Shown one piece after another: positions 32,122-40,720 of a stretch of DNA of 46,904 nucleotides; positions within the stretch are counted from its first letter, which is position 1, and every line of letters begins with the position of its first letter. The notes under the pieces are model-generated. The model saw only the letters and a program-made list of their open reading frames with translations, had not been told where the DNA came from and ran no database searches. The DNA lies in the NCBI RefSeq assembly GCF_001613165.1, contig NZ_BDBV01000110.1, forward strand, positions 1 through 46,904, given 5' to 3'. Both the position numbers and the translations under genes were made by a program. The DNA comes from Nocardia mexicana NBRC 108244 (GTDB lineage: Bacteria; Actinomycetota; Actinomycetes; Mycobacteriales; Mycobacteriaceae).

Positions 32122-32769
32122 GTGAGCGAATCCGAGGTCTCCGATCGGCGGCTGTTGCGCGGGGCGCGGTCGCGGCGGCTGGTGACGCGGCGGGCGGCGG
32201 ATATCGCCTCGGCGGAGGGGCTGGACGGGCTCAGTTTCGGGCGGCTGGCCGAGGATCTCGGGCTGAGTAAGGCCGGGATCCAGACCCTGTTCCGGACGAA
32301 GGAACAATTGCAGCTGGCCACGGTGGCGGCGGCGGGCGAGGTATTCGTCGAGGCGGTCGTCCGCCCGTCGGGCGACGTCGCGGAGGGGGCGGCCCGGCTG
32401 CGGGAACTGATCCGCCGATGGCTCGACTACGCGACAGAGCCGGTATTCCCGGGCGGCTGCTTCTGGGGCGCCAACCTGCCCGAGTTCGACAGCCGGCCGG
32501 GACCGGTCCGCGACGCCCTGGCGCGGCAGCACCGGGACTGGACCGCCCTCATCGCGCGCGAGATCGGCGCCGCGGTCGAGGCCGGGGAGGTCGCCGATCT
32601 GGATCCCGATCTCGTCGCCTTCCAGATCGTCGCCGTTCTCGAGGCCGCGAATATCGCACTGCGACTGGGCGATCCGAGCGGTATCGACAAGGCACGCCGG
32701 GTGGCCGACGGCCTGCTCGGCGACGACGCCCGGCCGTCCGGCGGTCAGAGGACCCGGAAGAGCCGGTAG
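32122..32769 (+). CDS. TetR/AcrR family transcriptional regulator
   Basis: Repressor-like protein of 215 aa. HTH: ARSRRLVTRRAADIASAEGLDGLSFGRLAEDLGLSKAGIQTLFRTKEQL (about 15-60). The C-terminal domain contains GGCFWGANLPEFDSRPGPVRDALARQHRDW, typical of the YxaF/TetR_C group in which the Cys can be ligand-facing. GTG 32122 lies 7 bases after GGAGG; GTG 32119 is an alternative one codon earlier. The 3' end overlaps the convergent DUF3237 gene by 25 bp. Confidence 0.85.
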   Translation: MSESEVSDRRLLRGARSRRLVTRRAADIASAEGLDGLSFGRLAEDLGLSKAGIQTLFRTKEQLQLATVAAAGEVFVEAVVRPSGDVAEGAARLRELIRRWLDYATEPVFPGGCFWGANLPEFDSRPGPVRDALARQHRDWTALIAREIGAAVEAGEVADLDPDLVAFQIVAVLEAANIALRLGDPSGIDKARRVADGLLGDDARPSGGQRTRKSR

Positions 32770-33236
32770 GCGATCCCGCCGTCGATCAGATATCCCGACC
32801 CCACGCACACGATGTCGTTCAGCCAGGCGTAGCGCGCCGCGCCGGTCTCGAACAGCACGGTGGTCCGGAAATAGTAACGGGCAGGGTCGATCTCGTATCG
32901 CCTACCGGGATCGGCGATCTCCGCGCGCAGCTCGGGCGGAGTGACCCAGCGCCCGCCGTAGGTCAGGTGCAGCAGGGCGTCGTCGTGGGTGCGCAAGGTC
33001 AGCCGGACGTCCAGCGACATGGTGCCGTCGGGCCGGAACAGTGCCCAATCACCGCCGCCCGCAACGACTTCGCCGTGCAGTTGCGGCCCTTCGAATGTCC
33101 CCCCGGCCGCACCGAACACCACCCGCCGCCCGAACGGTCCCTCCCCGATGTGCAGCGGGGCGTTCAGATCTATCACGACATCGAGCAGCAGCTCGGTCTC
33201 GAGCTTCCCGACATCCTTTACGCGCGGGTCTTGCAT
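32745..33236 (-). CDS. DUF3237 domain-containing protein
   Basis: Protein of 163 aa. The DUF3237 pattern is present: LLLDVVIDLNAPLHIGEGPFGRRVV, GGTFEGPQLHGEVVAGGGDWALFRPDG, and YYFRTTVLFETGAARYAWLNDIVCVGSG near the end. The fold is lipocalin/barrel-like; the function is unknown, although some relatives are called cyclases of small aromatics. The start is taken at ATG 33236; an in-frame GTG at 33251 is possible because neither has a strong ribosome site. Overlaps the tetR 3' end. Confidence 0.8.
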   Translation of the reverse strand: MQDPRVKDVGKLETELLLDVVIDLNAPLHIGEGPFGRRVVFGAAGGTFEGPQLHGEVVAGGGDWALFRPDGTMSLDVRLTLRTHDDALLHLTYGGRWVTPPELRAEIADPGRRYEIDPARYYFRTTVLFETGAARYAWLNDIVCVGSGYLIDGGIAYRLFRVL

Positions 33237-33326
33237 GCGTTCGGTATCCACACCGAAAAGAATGCGGTCGGCCGTATGTTTTGTCAAGGGTGGGAACGAC
33301 CGCGCCCGGAACACTGCATTTCCGCC

Positions 33327-33332
33327 TACACT
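33327..33332 (+). promoter_or_regulatory. -10 box for leaderless lipoprotein mRNA
   Basis: TACACT ends 7 bases before GTG 33340 and no ribosome site is present. Transcription would start at or next to the start codon, as in many actinobacterial leaderless genes. Confidence 0.55.
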
Positions 33333-33339
33333 GGGCCGC

Positions 33340-33690
33340 GTGCGTGTTCGACGGCTACTTGCCTTGACCCTGTTCGCCCTGGTCACCTCGTTCGGGGTGG
33401 CCGCCTGCAGCGCGGAGGGGCAGGGCGCCAAGTCCGACTGCAACGTCAGCGGCTGCACGATCACCTTCGATCGGGGCGTGAACGCCAAGGCCAGCTTTCT
33501 CGGGGTGGACGCGGAACTCGTTGCGGTGAACGGCAACACGGTCACCCTGAAGGTGGCCGGTCAACAGGTGGACGTGCCGGTCGGCGAGACCCAGCCCGCC
33601 GACGGGATCAACCTCACCGTGCAGGAGGTCACCCAGGACAAGGTCGTGGTCAAGGCCGCCACCGGCGTGGGCGCCCCCAACCCGTCCTGA
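33340..33690 (+). CDS. Small lipoprotein of unknown function
   Basis: Protein of 116 aa with a lipoprotein signal: VRVRRLLALTLFALVTSFG followed by lipobox VAAC with Cys23 as lipidation site. The mature part has a Cys pair (SDCNVSGC) and a beta-rich region (TITFDRGVNAKASFLGVDAEL, then VTLKVAGQQVDVPVG and LTVQEVTQDKVVVKAAT) suggesting a small beta-barrel at the membrane outer face. Divergent from DUF3237. A clear terminator follows. Confidence 0.82.
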   Translation: MRVRRLLALTLFALVTSFGVAACSAEGQGAKSDCNVSGCTITFDRGVNAKASFLGVDAELVAVNGNTVTLKVAGQQVDVPVGETQPADGINLTVQEVTQDKVVVKAATGVGAPNPS

Positions 33691-33697
33691 TGCGCGT

Positions 33698-33733
33698 CGA
33701 GCACCGGCGGCTCGGAAGGACCGCCGGTGCTCG
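33698..33733 (+). terminator. Terminator hairpin after lipoprotein gene
   Basis: Perfect 13-bp arms CGAGCACCGGCGG and CCGCCGGTGCTCG with a 10-base loop begin 8 bp after the stop. A weak T-run (CTTT) follows. Confidence 0.7.
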
Positions 33734-33780
33734 AACACTTTCGGTAGGGAAACGGCTTCCGGCGCGAGCGCGCCGGAGAT

Positions 33781-33879
33781 TCACCAGCCGCCGAGAACTC
33801 CGGAATGCTGGATCGCGAGCGACTGCGCGCTGTCCGGCCCCATGAACGGCAGCAGCGCGAGGAAGACAACCATCGACAT
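33781..33879 (-). CDS. Hydrophobic 32-residue microprotein
   Basis: Short open frame reading MSMVVFLALLPFMG, then PDSAQSLAIQHSGVLGGW and stop. AGGAG lies exactly 8 bases before the ATG, an ideal spacing in a region with no other gene. The first 14 residues are hydrophobic like a membrane or signal segment, then the chain turns polar with a Gly-Gly-Trp end. It lies 117 bp after the araC gene on the same strand. No homologue is recognised; it may be a membrane peptide or an exported short peptide. Confidence 0.5.
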   Translation of the reverse strand: MSMVVFLALLPFMGPDSAQSLAIQHSGVLGGW

Positions 33880-33996
33880 CGAAAAAGCTCCTACGTGTCT
33901 AGTCGGTTCCGATGGCTCTACCGTCTCAGATCGATCCGCCTTCGTGCACGCCGAATCACCGAATCGGACAGTGTCGAAATCGGGACCGCGCCGGAA

Positions 33997-34767
33997 TTAT
34001 TGCCGATCCGCCGCGCTGACCACCGCATTCGGCGCCGAGCGATAGGTACCGGGCGTATGGCCCAGGGTGCGCCGATACACATCGATGAAGGCGCTCGGGC
34101 TGGACCAGCCGCAGCGATGCGCAACCGCTGTCACCGCAACCTCTTCCGCGAGCAGCTGTGTGGCGCGATGCAGCCGCAGCTGGGTGCGCCACTGCGGAAA
34201 CGTCATCGCGAACTCGGCGCGGAACAGCCGGGTGAGTGTGCGCTCGGCCGCGCCGACCTCGCGACCCAGCGCGCCGAGTGTCCATCCCGCCGTGAGATCG
34301 CGTTCCACCAGCGCGCACGCCCGGCGCAGCCGCGGATCGCGCGCGGCAGGCAGCCGCAACGGCTGCTCGGGACTGCGCCGCAGCCGGTCCAGCAGCACCC
34401 GGTGCAGCCGTTCCGCCTCGGCGGCAGGCGCATCGGGCTCGGCGGAACAGGCGATGATCAGCTCCCGCACCAGCGGTGAGACGGTGAGCACCGAGGGCCT
34501 GGCGCGCTCGTCGAGACCGGTCGCGAAGGCGACGCAGTGGAAGCGGGTGGGGCCGTAGAAATGGTGCTCGTGCCAGCATCCCGCGGGTATCCAGATGGCC
34601 CGGTCGCCCGGGGCGATCCAGCTCCCGGCGTCGGTGCGCACCTCGACCGCACCGGAACTCGTGAACACCAGTTGATGCTCCGGGTGCCGGTGCCGCTCGA
34701 TCCGCGACCCGCCGGGGTGGTGGCGGGCCGCGGTAGGAGCGGCCATCTCCTGGCGGTTTGCAGACAC
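33997..34767 (-). CDS. AraC family transcriptional regulator with N-terminal cupin domain
   Basis: Regulator of 256 aa. Cupin-like sensor at about 15-85 (ERHRHPEHQLVFTSSGAVEV, PAGCWHEHHFYG, with His residues that may bind metal). AraC HTH at about 155-250 (LGREVGAAERTLTRLFRAEF; VTAVAHRCGWSSPSAFIDVYRRTLGHTPGTYR). I chose GTG 34767 because TAAAAT lies 8 bases upstream, fitting a leaderless start; ATG 34746 has AGGAG directly abutting it, too close to be used. Divergent from an MFS pump 80 bp away, the likely target. Confidence 0.85.
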   Translation of the reverse strand: MSANRQEMAAPTAARHHPGGSRIERHRHPEHQLVFTSSGAVEVRTDAGSWIAPGDRAIWIPAGCWHEHHFYGPTRFHCVAFATGLDERARPSVLTVSPLVRELIIACSAEPDAPAAEAERLHRVLLDRLRRSPEQPLRLPAARDPRLRRACALVERDLTAGWTLGALGREVGAAERTLTRLFRAEFAMTFPQWRTQLRLHRATQLLAEEVAVTAVAHRCGWSSPSAFIDVYRRTLGHTPGTYRSAPNAVVSAADRQ

Positions 34768-34847
34768 AAATTGGCATTTTATCGGAAGCCCGCCTGCGGC
34801 CGGTCTTCCTACGCTGACTCCTCGTAGCAGCGACAAGGGAGGCAACG

Positions 34848-36044
34848 ATGGTGAGCATCCGGACCGCGGAATCCGCCGCGACCGGCTCGGTCCCCGCGTG
34901 GAAGCGGATGCGGCACTGGGTCGTCGCGCACGCGGTCGACGATTTCTATCAGGGCCTGGTGCCCGCGAGCATCCCGTTCTTCGTGCTGGAACGCGGGTAC
35001 AGCTATGTGGCGGCGTCGGGGCTCGCGCTCGCCGCCACGCTGGGAAGTTCGCTCCCGCAGCCGATTCTGGGCGTCGTCGCCGACCGGTGGAAGTTGCTGT
35101 GGCTGGCACCGGCGGGGCTGGCCCTGGCCGGGATCGGCGCCGGGCTGGCCGGGCTGGCGCCCGCGTATCCACTGGTGTGGATCCTGTTGCTGCTGTCGGG
35201 TCTCGGGGTCGCCGCGTTCCATCCCGCCGCCGGGCGCGACGCCCGCCGCGACGCCGGAAACAGCGCCACCGCGATGAGCCTGTTCGCCGCGGGCGGCAGC
35301 ATCGGGTTCTTCCTCGCACCCGCGCTGGCGACACCGGCGCTGGTCGCCCTGGGCGTCGGCGGAACCGCGGTGTTCATCGCACCGGCCGTGCTGATGGGGT
35401 ACGTGCTGTGGCGCTACCAGCAGCGGCACACCGCCACCCCGCTGGGAACGGTGCACGCGGACGGCCGCGATCGATGGCTCCCGTTCGCGGCGCTCACGGC
35501 CGTCGAGATCGTGCGCTCGGTCGTCTACTTCGGGATGAACACCTTCATCGCGCTGTACTGGATCAACCATCTGGGCGCCTCCCAGACCCTGGGCGGTGTC
35601 GCGCTGGCGGCCTTCCTGGTCGGCGGCGTCGCGGGGACCCTGCTCGGCGGCCGCATCGCCGACCGCGCCGGGATGCTGCGCACCATCCAGATCGGCGGTC
35701 TCACCGCCGTTCCCGCGCTCGTGCTGCTGCGGCTGGTGCCCAGCCCGCAACTCGGTCTGGCCCTGGCGGTGCTGGCCGGTATCTCGGTCAATATCCCATT
35801 CGCCGTCCTGGTGAAGCTCGGCCAGGACTACCTGCCCAGCCGCCCCGGAACCGCCGCCGGGGTCACCCTCGGCCTCGCCGTCAGCGCGGGCGGACTGTTC
35901 ATGCCGCTGTTCGGCACCCTCGCCGACGCCCACGGCCCCCAGGTCGTCCTGACCGTCCTGTGCTTCGTCCCGATCGTCGGCACCGTCCTCGGCTTTCTAC
36001 TCCCCGCCCCGACGAACAGCCCTGGTCCCCAACCGAATTCGTAA
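34848..36044 (+). CDS. MFS transporter, fosmidomycin-resistance (Fsr)-like
   Basis: Efflux-type major facilitator of 398 aa with twelve hydrophobic segments. The Fsr-like pattern is seen in helix 1 (HAVDDFYQGLVPASIPFFVLERGYSY), GLGVAAFHPAAGRDARR at the end of helix 4, and AAGGSIGFFLAPAL in helix 5. Drug or small-acid efflux is expected, substrate unknown. GGGAGG lies 6 bases before the ATG. It is divergent from the AraC regulator, which probably controls it. Confidence 0.85.
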   Translation: MVSIRTAESAATGSVPAWKRMRHWVVAHAVDDFYQGLVPASIPFFVLERGYSYVAASGLALAATLGSSLPQPILGVVADRWKLLWLAPAGLALAGIGAGLAGLAPAYPLVWILLLLSGLGVAAFHPAAGRDARRDAGNSATAMSLFAAGGSIGFFLAPALATPALVALGVGGTAVFIAPAVLMGYVLWRYQQRHTATPLGTVHADGRDRWLPFAALTAVEIVRSVVYFGMNTFIALYWINHLGASQTLGGVALAAFLVGGVAGTLLGGRIADRAGMLRTIQIGGLTAVPALVLLRLVPSPQLGLALAVLAGISVNIPFAVLVKLGQDYLPSRPGTAAGVTLGLAVSAGGLFMPLFGTLADAHGPQVVLTVLCFVPIVGTVLGFLLPAPTNSPGPQPNS

Positions 36045-36185
36045 CGGACTGCTCGCGTGGGCAGTCCTCCCGGCTACGCTGAGCTGCAAATGGCACAGGG
36101 TGGGGAGGTTGTAATTCGCAGACGTCTCCAGCCCCTGTCATCCACATGTGTGATGTCGACTACGACGTGGAAGAGATGCGAGCTA

Positions 36186-36656
36186 ATGAGTTCCAGCTGG
36201 CCGATTCGCTGGTCCGATCTCACTCAGGGAATCGGATGCGAGATGTGCGGTTCAGATCGTCCCGATGTCGATACTTATGGCGTGCGAATATTTCGCTCGT
36301 CGAACGTTGATGCGGTTCTCCAGCGCGCGAACATCCAACGTGGATACACCGTGGTTATCTGGCGTGGCCGTCACATCACCGAACCATTTGAACTCGACTA
36401 TTCGGAGTCGTCGGAGTATTGGGGTGCAGTCATGCGCGTAGCTGAAACGCTCATGAACTACTACAAGCCTCTCAAAATGAACTACGAGACGCTCGGTAAC
36501 TCCGTGCCCCACCTCCACACGCATCTCATTCCGAGATACGTCGTAGATCCCGCGCCGGGTCGCCCGTTTCCGCTCCGGCCACAGGATGACTCCGAGGCTC
36601 CGATCCCAGAAGATGAGCTGTGGGATCAAGCCCGCGCACTGCGGGCAGCGATGTGA
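36186..36656 (+). CDS. HIT family nucleotide-binding hydrolase
   Basis: Cytosolic protein of 156 aa. The catalytic motif HLHTHLIPRY (His-x-His-x-His) is near residues 109-118, preceded by LKMNYETLGNSVP; an N-terminal GCEMC pair could bind zinc. HIT proteins hydrolyse or transfer nucleotides from dinucleoside or adenylylated substrates. Codons use far more A/T than neighbours: two 60-base lines counted by hand give 50-55% GC. This and the isolated position suggest recent acquisition. The start is uncertain; ATG 36186 places the Cys pair as in relatives. Confidence 0.8.
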   Translation: MSSSWPIRWSDLTQGIGCEMCGSDRPDVDTYGVRIFRSSNVDAVLQRANIQRGYTVVIWRGRHITEPFELDYSESSEYWGAVMRVAETLMNYYKPLKMNYETLGNSVPHLHTHLIPRYVVDPAPGRPFPLRPQDDSEAPIPEDELWDQARALRAAM

Positions 36657-36683
36657 GCGAGGAAAGGAGCCGTGCTGCGCCGG

Positions 36684-37976
36684 TTACGGGATGGGATCGG
36701 GAACTGCCGGTGACGGATTCGGCGCCTGGTCTTCGGTCGGCGCCGGAGCTCTGCGGCGGTGCTTCGCCGTCGCTACATAGACCGCCACGAGCAGCACGCT
36801 CAGCCACACATATGTATTGCCGATGATGTGTTGCCAAGGGGTCCAGGTGAATTCGCGGTTGTCTTCGCCGGGCATCCAGTTCTGCGGCCCGATGACGAAG
36901 ACGATCGCGGTAACGGCGATGACCGCGTACCAGATCCGCGCCTGGCGTCGGGGGAGTGCGGTCGCGGTGCCGACCGCGGCCAGCAGCGCCGGTGCGATCC
37001 ACACCCAGTGGTGCGACCAGGAGATCGGCGAGACCAGCAGCGTGAACACGGCATTGAACGCCAGCGCCAGCCCCGGGCTGTCGGCGGCCTGCCGCATCGC
37101 CGTGACGACGAGCGCCAGCAACGCCAGCGAGAGCAGCAGCCACAGCACGGTGAACTCCGGCTTGTGCACCTGCAGGCGCGAGAGCACCCCCTGGATCGAC
37201 TGGTTGGTGTGGAACGCCGACCCGCTCAGCCCGGACACGTTGCCCATGCCCCCGAACCAGTACCGCGTCGACTCACCCGGCATGACCGCGAACGCGACGG
37301 CGGACGCCACCGCCCCCGTGACCGCCGCGGTGGCGGCGGCCTTGTAGTCCTTGCGCACCAGGAAGTAGAGGACGAACGCCGCCGGTGTCAGCTTGATGGC
37401 CGCGGCCAGGCCGATCAGCATGCCGCGCTTCCACTTCGGCCGCGCGGTCAGGCAGTCGGCCGCCACCAGCACCATCAGGATCAGGTTCACCTGCCCGAAG
37501 CCCAGCGTCTGATGCACCGGCTCCAGCAGCATGCCCACCGGCGCCGCACAGGCGGTAGCCCACAGCACCAGCTCGGTGCTGCCACCCCAGATCCGCCGCG
37601 CCACCAGATAGATCGTCACCGCCAGGGCCGCGGTGGAGACGAGGAAGAACGTGATCGCCGAGGCGTGCATGGGCAGCATCGCGAACGGGCTCAGCGCCAG
37701 CGCCGCGAACGGCGGGTAGATGAACGGCAACCCGACGCCGAGCGTCGTCTTGGGCAGCGTCCCGTACATATCGGATCCGTGCCACCACGCCTGCACACCT
37801 AACCGGTACACCTGTAGGTCGATGAACTCCCCGCCGATCGGCTTCAGCGGCCAGGTGGTCTTCAGCAGCCACGCGGTGGCGGCCGCGATCAGCAGCGCCG
37901 GAATCAGCCACGCGGCGCGGCCGACAGGGCGGCGGCTCGTGGGCTGCGGTGGAAGGGGGGTGGAGACACTAACCAT
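36684..37976 (-). CDS. GT87 (DUF2029) polyprenol-phosphate mannose-dependent mannosyltransferase
   Basis: Integral membrane glycosyltransferase of 430 aa, about ten helices. The first periplasmic loop has the family signature with Asp53 in EFIDLQVY and WWHGSDMYG, where PimE and relatives keep their catalytic Asp. Such enzymes add mannose from polyprenol-phosphate-mannose to PIMs, lipomannan or lipoarabinomannan outside the membrane, as expected in mycolate actinobacteria. A Pro-rich tail ends the protein. ATG 37976 is chosen; the frame stays open far upstream only because it is antisense to the next gene. Which linkage it makes cannot be told. Confidence 0.85.
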   Translation of the reverse strand: MVSVSTPLPPQPTSRRPVGRAAWLIPALLIAAATAWLLKTTWPLKPIGGEFIDLQVYRLGVQAWWHGSDMYGTLPKTTLGVGLPFIYPPFAALALSPFAMLPMHASAITFFLVSTAALAVTIYLVARRIWGGSTELVLWATACAAPVGMLLEPVHQTLGFGQVNLILMVLVAADCLTARPKWKRGMLIGLAAAIKLTPAAFVLYFLVRKDYKAAATAAVTGAVASAVAFAVMPGESTRYWFGGMGNVSGLSGSAFHTNQSIQGVLSRLQVHKPEFTVLWLLLSLALLALVVTAMRQAADSPGLALAFNAVFTLLVSPISWSHHWVWIAPALLAAVGTATALPRRQARIWYAVIAVTAIVFVIGPQNWMPGEDNREFTWTPWQHIIGNTYVWLSVLLVAVYVATAKHRRRAPAPTEDQAPNPSPAVPDPIP

Positions 37977-38108
37977 CCGGCCCCAGGTTACCGGCCCGCC
38001 CGCTTCCGCATCGCCGATGGGTCCGACTTCGCCGATCGGGCCGCTCGGAGCGCCGTCCCCGAAGCTCTGCCGGAGGTTTGCGGTGCGGTCCGTAGCATGA
38101 GGTCCGCT

Positions 38109-39452
38109 ATGACGTCCCTTCGTGAGTCCCGGCGGTCCGCCGAGGCGCCCCTCGTCCTCACCGCCGACTCGCCCCGCAGCCTGTCCTTCTGGGATCAGTC
38201 CGCATTCTGGGCCAATCTCGGGGTCAGCCTCATCGGTTTCACCGGTGCGGTCTACGTGCTGCAACCCGCGGGGCATCCGCAGCTGCCGGTCGCGGGCGCG
38301 TTGCTGGCCACGGTCCTCGGCACGCTCGTCGGCACGGCGATGGTCGCGGCGGCCGGGGCGGTCGGCGCGCGGACCGGCGCGCCCGCGATGGCCAACTTCC
38401 GCGGGCTGTTCGGGACCAGGCTGTCGTATCTGCCCACGGTGGCCAATATCGTGCAGTGCATCGGCTGGGCGGTGTACGAGCTGACGGTGATCTCCGGCGG
38501 TGTCCGGGTGCTGACCCACGATCGCGTGAGCCACGCCGTGGTGATCGTCGCCGCCGGAATCCTGTGCACGGCGATGGCGATCTGGCCGCTGAACGTGCTG
38601 CACATCCTGCGCAAATACGTGACGGTCGCGGTGGCGATCTCGATGGTGTACTTCACGGTCCAACTGCTGCGCCACCCGATGCCGTCGGCGCCCGATACGT
38701 CGTGGAGCGGGTTCTTCCCCGGTGTGGACACCGCGCTGGCGGTCGCGGTCTCCTTCGTTCCGCTGGCCGCCGACTACACCCGGCACGCGCGGTCGGTCCG
38801 GGCCGCGGCCGGTGCCACGATGCTCGGCTACTCGGCCGCGCAGATCTGGTGCTATCTGCTGGGCGTGGTGGCGCTCATCCAGGTCGGCGGCGACCCGGAC
38901 CGGATCTTCGACACCTTCCTCGGCGTCGCGGCGGGCTGGCTGTTCTTCGCGGTGCTGGTGCTGCGCGAATCCGATCAGTCCTTCGCCAACGTGTACTCCA
39001 CGGCGATGTCGATCCAGAACCTGATGCCGCGCGTGGACCGCCGAATCCTGGCCGCCGGGGTCGGCGCGCTGGCCACGGTGCTGGCGCTGGGGGTGCACGA
39101 CTTCACCGGCTTCTCCAACTTCCTGCTGCTGATCGGTTCGGTATTCGTGCCGCTGTGCGCGGTGCTGGTGGTCGACTTCTGCTGGGGGCGTGGACAATAC
39201 GGCGGCGACCTGACGCGGCGCATTCCCGCGCGGCCGCTGCTGCTGCTGCCGTGGCTGCTGGGCTTCGCGGTCTACCAGCTGTGCAATCCGGGCTCGGTGT
39301 CGTGGTGGGCGCGGCTGTGGACCGATGTGCAGGACGCGATCGGGTTCCATCCCGGCTGGTGGTCGTCGGCCTCGCTGTTCTCGTTCCTGGCCGCGGGCGC
39401 CGCCACGGGTGTGCTGGTGTTCTTCGAACGACGGGCCGGGCGGGCCGCGTGA
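38109..39452 (+). CDS. NCS1 family purine/cytosine-type permease
   Basis: Membrane symporter of 447 aa with twelve hydrophobic segments. The NCS1 pattern is seen: SFWDQSAFWANLGVSLIGFTGAVYVL in helix 1, FRGLFGTRLSYLPTVANIVQCIGWAVYEL in helices 3-4, VSFVPLAADYTRHAR after helix 6, and DFTGFSNFLLLIGSVFVPLCAVLVVD in helices 9-10. Substrate is a nucleobase or similar heterocycle; a thiamin-precursor (HMP) role is possible but no TPP riboswitch is visible upstream. GAGG lies 8 bases before ATG 38109 (ATG 38097 has none). Translationally coupled to a kinase-like gene. Confidence 0.85.
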   Translation: MTSLRESRRSAEAPLVLTADSPRSLSFWDQSAFWANLGVSLIGFTGAVYVLQPAGHPQLPVAGALLATVLGTLVGTAMVAAAGAVGARTGAPAMANFRGLFGTRLSYLPTVANIVQCIGWAVYELTVISGGVRVLTHDRVSHAVVIVAAGILCTAMAIWPLNVLHILRKYVTVAVAISMVYFTVQLLRHPMPSAPDTSWSGFFPGVDTALAVAVSFVPLAADYTRHARSVRAAAGATMLGYSAAQIWCYLLGVVALIQVGGDPDRIFDTFLGVAAGWLFFAVLVLRESDQSFANVYSTAMSIQNLMPRVDRRILAAGVGALATVLALGVHDFTGFSNFLLLIGSVFVPLCAVLVVDFCWGRGQYGGDLTRRIPARPLLLLPWLLGFAVYQLCNPGSVSWWARLWTDVQDAIGFHPGWWSSASLFSFLAAGAATGVLVFFERRAGRAA

Positions 39453-40720
39453 CCGACGGCCGCGTGTTCGGCATGGGGTCGGACCCGACGGCCGAGCCCG
39501 ACTGGCCGCCGCTGACCCTCGCCGAGGTCGACGAGGTGGTCGCGCATGCCGTCGCCGCAGGGGCCGGCGATGGGCCCGGACCGTTGCACGCTGACGCACT
39601 GCCGGGGGCGAGTTGGGCGGTCCTGGAATGGCGCAGCCCGCGGCCGTTGTCGTCGACTGTCGGCGTGCGGCTGGCCGACGGCGAGCGCGTGGTGGTGAAG
39701 CGGATGCCGATCGCGCTGCGCGATGCGGCGGCGCTGGCCGAGGAGCATGCGTTCATGGAGCACCTGAGATCCCGAGGTGTCCCGATTCCCGCCGTTTGGT
39801 CCTGCACCCGCGATGGATTCAGCTATGAGATCCATGCGCTCGGTGCCGGTGCCGACCTGTATCGGAACGCCTTCTCCTGGTCGCCGTACCTCTCTGTGAC
39901 GCAGGCGGCCGCCGCGGGCCGCATGCTGGCGCGCCTGCATCGCGCAGCCGAAGGGTACGACGCGCCGCCGCGCCCACCCCGGCCGCTGCAGGCCGGGTTG
40001 TGCACCGATCTTGCGGCGACGATCGAGCGACGTGCCGTCGAGTGGCCCGCGGTAGGGGAATTCCTTGCGACGCAGGGTTGGCGCGCAGACATCGAGACTT
40101 TGTGCGGCGCAGTCGAATCAGTGCGCGGCCGGGTCGGATCCCCGCGTGACCGGATTGGGTCCCCGTGCGGCGAGGAAGACTCGGTGCGTAGCGGGGATGG
40201 CGCGACGCGTGCTGGGACCGCCCAGCTCCGCGTCGACCTCTCCGATCTGCCGCCGCTGTGGACGCACAACGACTGGCACGGCACCAATCTGCTCTGGACC
40301 GGTGACGAGATCACCGCGGTCATCGACTTCGGGCTGGCCAACCGCACCGTCGCCGTCTTCGACCTGGCCACCGCGATCGAGCGGTTCGCCGTCGACTGGC
40401 TCTCGCTGCGTGACGGCGGACCCGCGCACATCCACGCCGACCAGCTGGCCGCGTTCCTGCGCGCCTACTGTGCGGTGCGGCCGCTCACGGCGGCCGAGCG
40501 CCGCGCCCTGCCCGCGCTGTTCCCGCTCGTGCACGTCGACTACGAGCTGTCCGAGATCGACTACTTCCTGACCGTCCTCCCGCGACCGAACCACGAGAAC
40601 GCCGAAATCGCCTACCGCGACTACCTTCTCGGCCACATCCGGTGGGCATACTCTGCCTCGGGCCGGGAATTCCTGGACCTTCTGTCCCGGCTCGCCGCGC
40701 CGAGCGAACGGCTCGAGTGA
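39449..40720 (+). CDS. Aminoglycoside phosphotransferase (APH)-family kinase
   Basis: Small-molecule kinase-like protein of 423 aa. N-lobe Lys84 (VVVKRM), catalytic loop His273-Asn-Asp275 to Asn280 (HNDWHGTN), and VIDFG with Asp293. A low-complexity insert (about 223-259), rich in Arg-Gly-Ser-Pro and internally repetitive, splits the two parts and looks like a recent nucleotide expansion. Substrate probably a small alcohol or nucleoside-like compound taken up by the NCS1 permease, whose stop overlaps this GTG start by 4 bases. This is inference from coupling, since APH folds vary widely. Confidence 0.8.
   Translation: MTDGRVFGMGSDPTAEPDWPPLTLAEVDEVVAHAVAAGAGDGPGPLHADALPGASWAVLEWRSPRPLSSTVGVRLADGERVVVKRMPIALRDAAALAEEHAFMEHLRSRGVPIPAVWSCTRDGFSYEIHALGAGADLYRNAFSWSPYLSVTQAAAAGRMLARLHRAAEGYDAPPRPPRPLQAGLCTDLAATIERRAVEWPAVGEFLATQGWRADIETLCGAVESVRGRVGSPRDRIGSPCGEEDSVRSGDGATRAGTAQLRVDLSDLPPLWTHNDWHGTNLLWTGDEITAVIDFGLANRTVAVFDLATAIERFAVDWLSLRDGGPAHIHADQLAAFLRAYCAVRPLTAAERRALPALFPLVHVDYELSEIDYFLTVLPRPNHENAEIAYRDYLLGHIRWAYSASGREFLDLLSRLAAPSERLE

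Noticed and set aside
36146..36307. Short frame starting MCDVDYDVEEMRANEF that overlaps the HIT gene start
   Set aside because: It looks protein-like for about 25 residues but has no strong ribosome site and overlaps the HIT frame, which explains the conserved residues; too weak to list as a gene.
38011..38043. Two similar TCGCCGATSGGKCCG segments before the NCS1 permease gene
   Set aside because: The similarity is short and the sequence is GC-rich; no riboswitch or operator signature supports it.
37977..39599. N-terminal extension of the GT87 glycosyltransferase on the minus strand
   Set aside because: The extra residues are antisense to the NCS1 permease; the true start at 37976 matches the family's N-terminus.
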